In this document: one piece after another, positions 61,680-64,000 of the stretch
Numbering within the stretch: the first letter of the stretch is position 1
How the letters are laid out: each line of letters starts with the position of its first letter
Source: Calonectria ilicicola
Taxonomy: Eukaryota > Ascomycota > Sordariomycetes > Hypocreales > Nectriaceae
Assembly (NCBI GenBank): GCA_020809705.1
Contig: CP085825.1
Coordinates: 5,084,001-5,148,000 of the forward strand
Reading direction: 5' to 3'
Length of the DNA stretch: 64,000 nucleotides
Made by a program: the position numbers and the translations under genes
Notes under the pieces: generated by a model
Database searches by the model: none
What the model was told of the DNA's origin: nothing
Seen by the model: only the letters and a program-made list of their open reading frames with translations

Positions 61680-64000
61680 TCAGTCAGAAATAGCACTTTC
61701 ATCGGCCTGCTGTGCTTCCGTCACCTTGACAACTGCGGGAACCGTGATGTTGGCCTGAGCTTTGTGCTGAGCTTCCGCAAATCGCTCCCAATGTTCCGGA
61801 TCACTCTCAGCCATACCCTTGAGCGCAAGCTCCCGGTGCTCCTTGAAAGCTCGTACAGGGCCTTTTTCCTTTGCCTTCTCCAGAATTTCCCCACCAATGT
61901 CCTCAGCCAATTCCTCCAGGAGGCGCACATGCTTCGGATCCGACTCGATGTCACTAATGATGTTAAGCAAGTCCTCCTGCTTGAAGAAGCCCGTGCGGAA
62001 CCTATGACCAGCACGCAGAATACGTCCTTCCTCCTCTGCAATGGTCTTGGAAAGTCTCGAATTCGACCTTGACAATGGCTTGACCACAATAAGTTCCATG
62101 TCATCTTCGGGGTCAGAAAGTCCCATGGTCGAATCCTCAACTGGAGCAACTGCTACCGGCAGCTCTTCGATTCGTTCCTTGTGTGCCATTGGCTCCTTGG
62201 TCTCGTGCGGGGGCTCCCGAGTATCGGGGTATTCGTCTTCGAAGCGCTTGATAATGCCCTGCAGTGTCTCGTCTAGGAACACCAGCTTGCGCAAGTTTTG
62301 CTCATCGCTAGGGTTAGCCTTGGCCTTGTTTAGGGCCGGCTGTAACCGTTGCCTAATCTTACGGGCACCAGCAAGGAGATGCTTTGAGGTATCCTTGGCC
62401 TTTCCTCCGCTCGCCAATCTGACAGTTGGGCTTGATACCCCGTTCTCCACGTCGCGGATGAACTCGCCCGATTGCCTCCGGGACTCATCGCCTCGGTTCT
62501 TCAAACAGCACGCCAATGCCTTTACCACACCTGTACCTCCGATCACGTAATCTTCATCTGGAGCGGAGCCGACATCGTCGGACGACTCATTTGGATCAAG
62601 GACATCGTGACCAACCAAGTGGGCGAGGACGTCGGGATACGATGCCCCCTTTGAGTCCGCCCCCTCGGCATGGCTCTCTACGCCGGCCGCAGCGATCGCA
62701 GCACTCATATCAGCGTCTTGGAATCGTTCCATATTTCTGAGGCAGTATGCCACAACTTGCTTGGCCATGGCTTTGACGATCTCTCCAGAACGCTCGCTAG
62801 GCACTTCAATATCAACACAGATGAGGCTCTTTGACACTCGGGCGGCGGCAAGGAGAGACGCGTATAAAGCGCAGGCTTCTTCCTGGGCCTCTTCCGTCCG
62901 CGCGTCAGCCAGCTTGACCAGCTCGGCATTTCCGAGTAAATTAATGTGGGCAAGATGGTGGATCTCGGGGAGGACTTCCACCAGCGCAATGGCCTGCTCA
63001 GATGACATCTGAACTCCTTCAAGGTGAATTCGCTTTAATGCAGGCATCTTGGGAAGATATCTGGTAAGGTCAGCCATAACGTTCTCATTCAACTGGTTTC
63101 GGGAATCGAAAGAAAAAAAAAAGAAAAAACATACCTTCTTAGCAAACCAACAGCACTTGGAGTTGATTGAAACAAATCTGGATTTTGCGATAAATCAATG
63201 AATCGGAGGTCCCTAAGCTTGACGAGTGTAGGCAGAATTTTGCAAAGCGATGATGGCGCCAGGTTACAACCAGCCAATCCTATCGCCCACAGTTGCGAGT
63301 CTTCTCGGATTGCAGAGGCAAGTGCCTCCATATGATCGCGGAGATCGTTGCCGCCCAAATCAAGGCCCTCGCATTTCCCAGAAGCAACATACCTAACCAC
63401 ATGTTGAATTCCTTCATTTTCAATGTGGTTATGGGCCAGGCCAAGTCGGCTGACGCCGCACTGTATTAGTCCGTCAATTATGGCACCCAGCTGCTCCATG
63501 GTTACTCCCGTCTCGCCCAAGTTTACAAGTTCCAAGGTTGCGCCGCCCAATCGTTCTCCAAAGGCTTTAGAAATGATATCCGAAATCTTTCGAGGTATTT
63601 GTACCCCGTTGGAGAGTGAGCCATTGTGGTTTGTCTGACACTGTCGAGGAAACTGGATTTGAGAAACATCCAGGAATTTAAGCGACCTGCACAGGTAGAT
63701 GAAAAGGGACAGGTGCTTCCAACCGTCGGGACCTAGTTTGTTGTTCTTTAGCACCACCCGCTCGACTACGCCCCCCTGTTCATCATCTTCATGCTTTGCC
63801 TTTCGTTTCCTGAGGTTAGGTCTCTTTGCTGCCAGAAGACCTGCAAGGATGACCCGGAGGCCCTCGTCGGTAAGGCCACTGTTTTCTAAAAGAACTTCGC
63901 GTACGGGCACTACAGCCAGGAAATCCCCCAGTGTTATGAGGTCAGGCAGCTGCAGCCAATAATCTGTCAAGTCCAGCTTATTCACCATACCAGTCGACGA
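61680..64000 (-). CDS. Leucine-rich-repeat protein (RI-like, PPP1R37-like arrangement), 5' end beyond the window
   Basis: Intracellular LRR protein, probably a scaffold. Exons 63060-61680 and 64000-63135 give at least 748 residues, and the frame remains open to the right edge. The N-terminal visible 450 residues contain ribonuclease-inhibitor-type repeats: VREVLLENSGLTDEGLRVIL, RVVLKNNKLGPDGWKHLSLF, LELVNLGETGVTMEQLGAII, RLGLAHNHIENEGIQHVVRY, GLDLGGNDLRDHMEALASAI and RFIDLSQNPDLFQ. The C-terminal half is charged and low complexity with helical segments and no LRR. The order of RI repeats plus disordered tail recalls metazoan PPP1R37, a PP1 inhibitor, but no RVxF motif is clear in the visible part. 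The splice acceptor at 63061 is needed to keep the frame (GLLRR|YLPKM). The Met at 63988 is probably internal. Confidence 0.75.

Overview
The window is nuclear DNA from a filamentous ascomycete, most likely a sordariomycete of the order Hypocreales. The evidence is short introns (about 50-110 bp) with GTAAGT/GTATGT donors, CTAAC/CTGAC branch sites and (C/T)AG acceptors; a gene complement of ISWI ATPase, Rsp5/HulA ubiquitin ligase, Gyp1 TBC-GAP, Hrp1 RNA-binding protein, PSD2-type decarboxylase and a DUF6536 membrane protein; and long pyrimidine-rich leaders. The placement below Sordariomycetes is inference. I see no prokaryotic, viral or intact transposon gene.

Layout, left to right: an ISWI remodelling ATPase (minus, runs off the left edge); a HAPSTR1/C16orf72-like gene (plus); PAB2/PABPN1-like (plus); RSP5 HECT ligase (plus); NDUFS7/PSST complex I subunit (minus); a 5 kb divergent gap with an AT-rich island; a GT90/CAP10-like glycosyltransferase (plus); GYP1 (minus) divergent from HRP1 (plus, with an unusually long 1.18 kb intron); a secreted CBM1-PL3 pectate lyase (minus) divergent from choline-phosphate cytidylyltransferase PCT1 (plus); a 6.4 kb gap; a two-finger C2H2 transcription factor (plus); a 4 kb gap rich in microsatellites; a PSD2-type phosphatidylserine decarboxylase (plus); a 5.95 kb gap between convergent genes that holds two small minus-strand genes; a DUF6536 multi-pass membrane protein (minus); and a leucine-rich-repeat protein (minus, runs off the right edge).

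Most genes are housekeeping. Two act in phospholipid synthesis: PCT1 in the CDP-choline route and PSD2 in phosphatidylethanolamine formation. PCT1 has a dense cluster of CACGTG/CATGTGA elements in its upstream region. PAB2 and HRP1 both act in mRNA 3'-end processing and poly(A) control. The pectate lyase with a cellulose-binding module suggests some plant-cell-wall-degrading ability.

The least expected content is in the convergent PSD2/DUF6536 interval. A 59-residue single-span membrane protein is encoded in two exons with near-perfect splice signals (55929-56181). A 72-residue Ser/Arg-rich protein has its own TATA-like element and leader (53730-53948). I recognise no family for either. Exon coordinates below were built by hand from splice consensus and reading-frame continuity; every multi-exon model sums to a whole number of codons.
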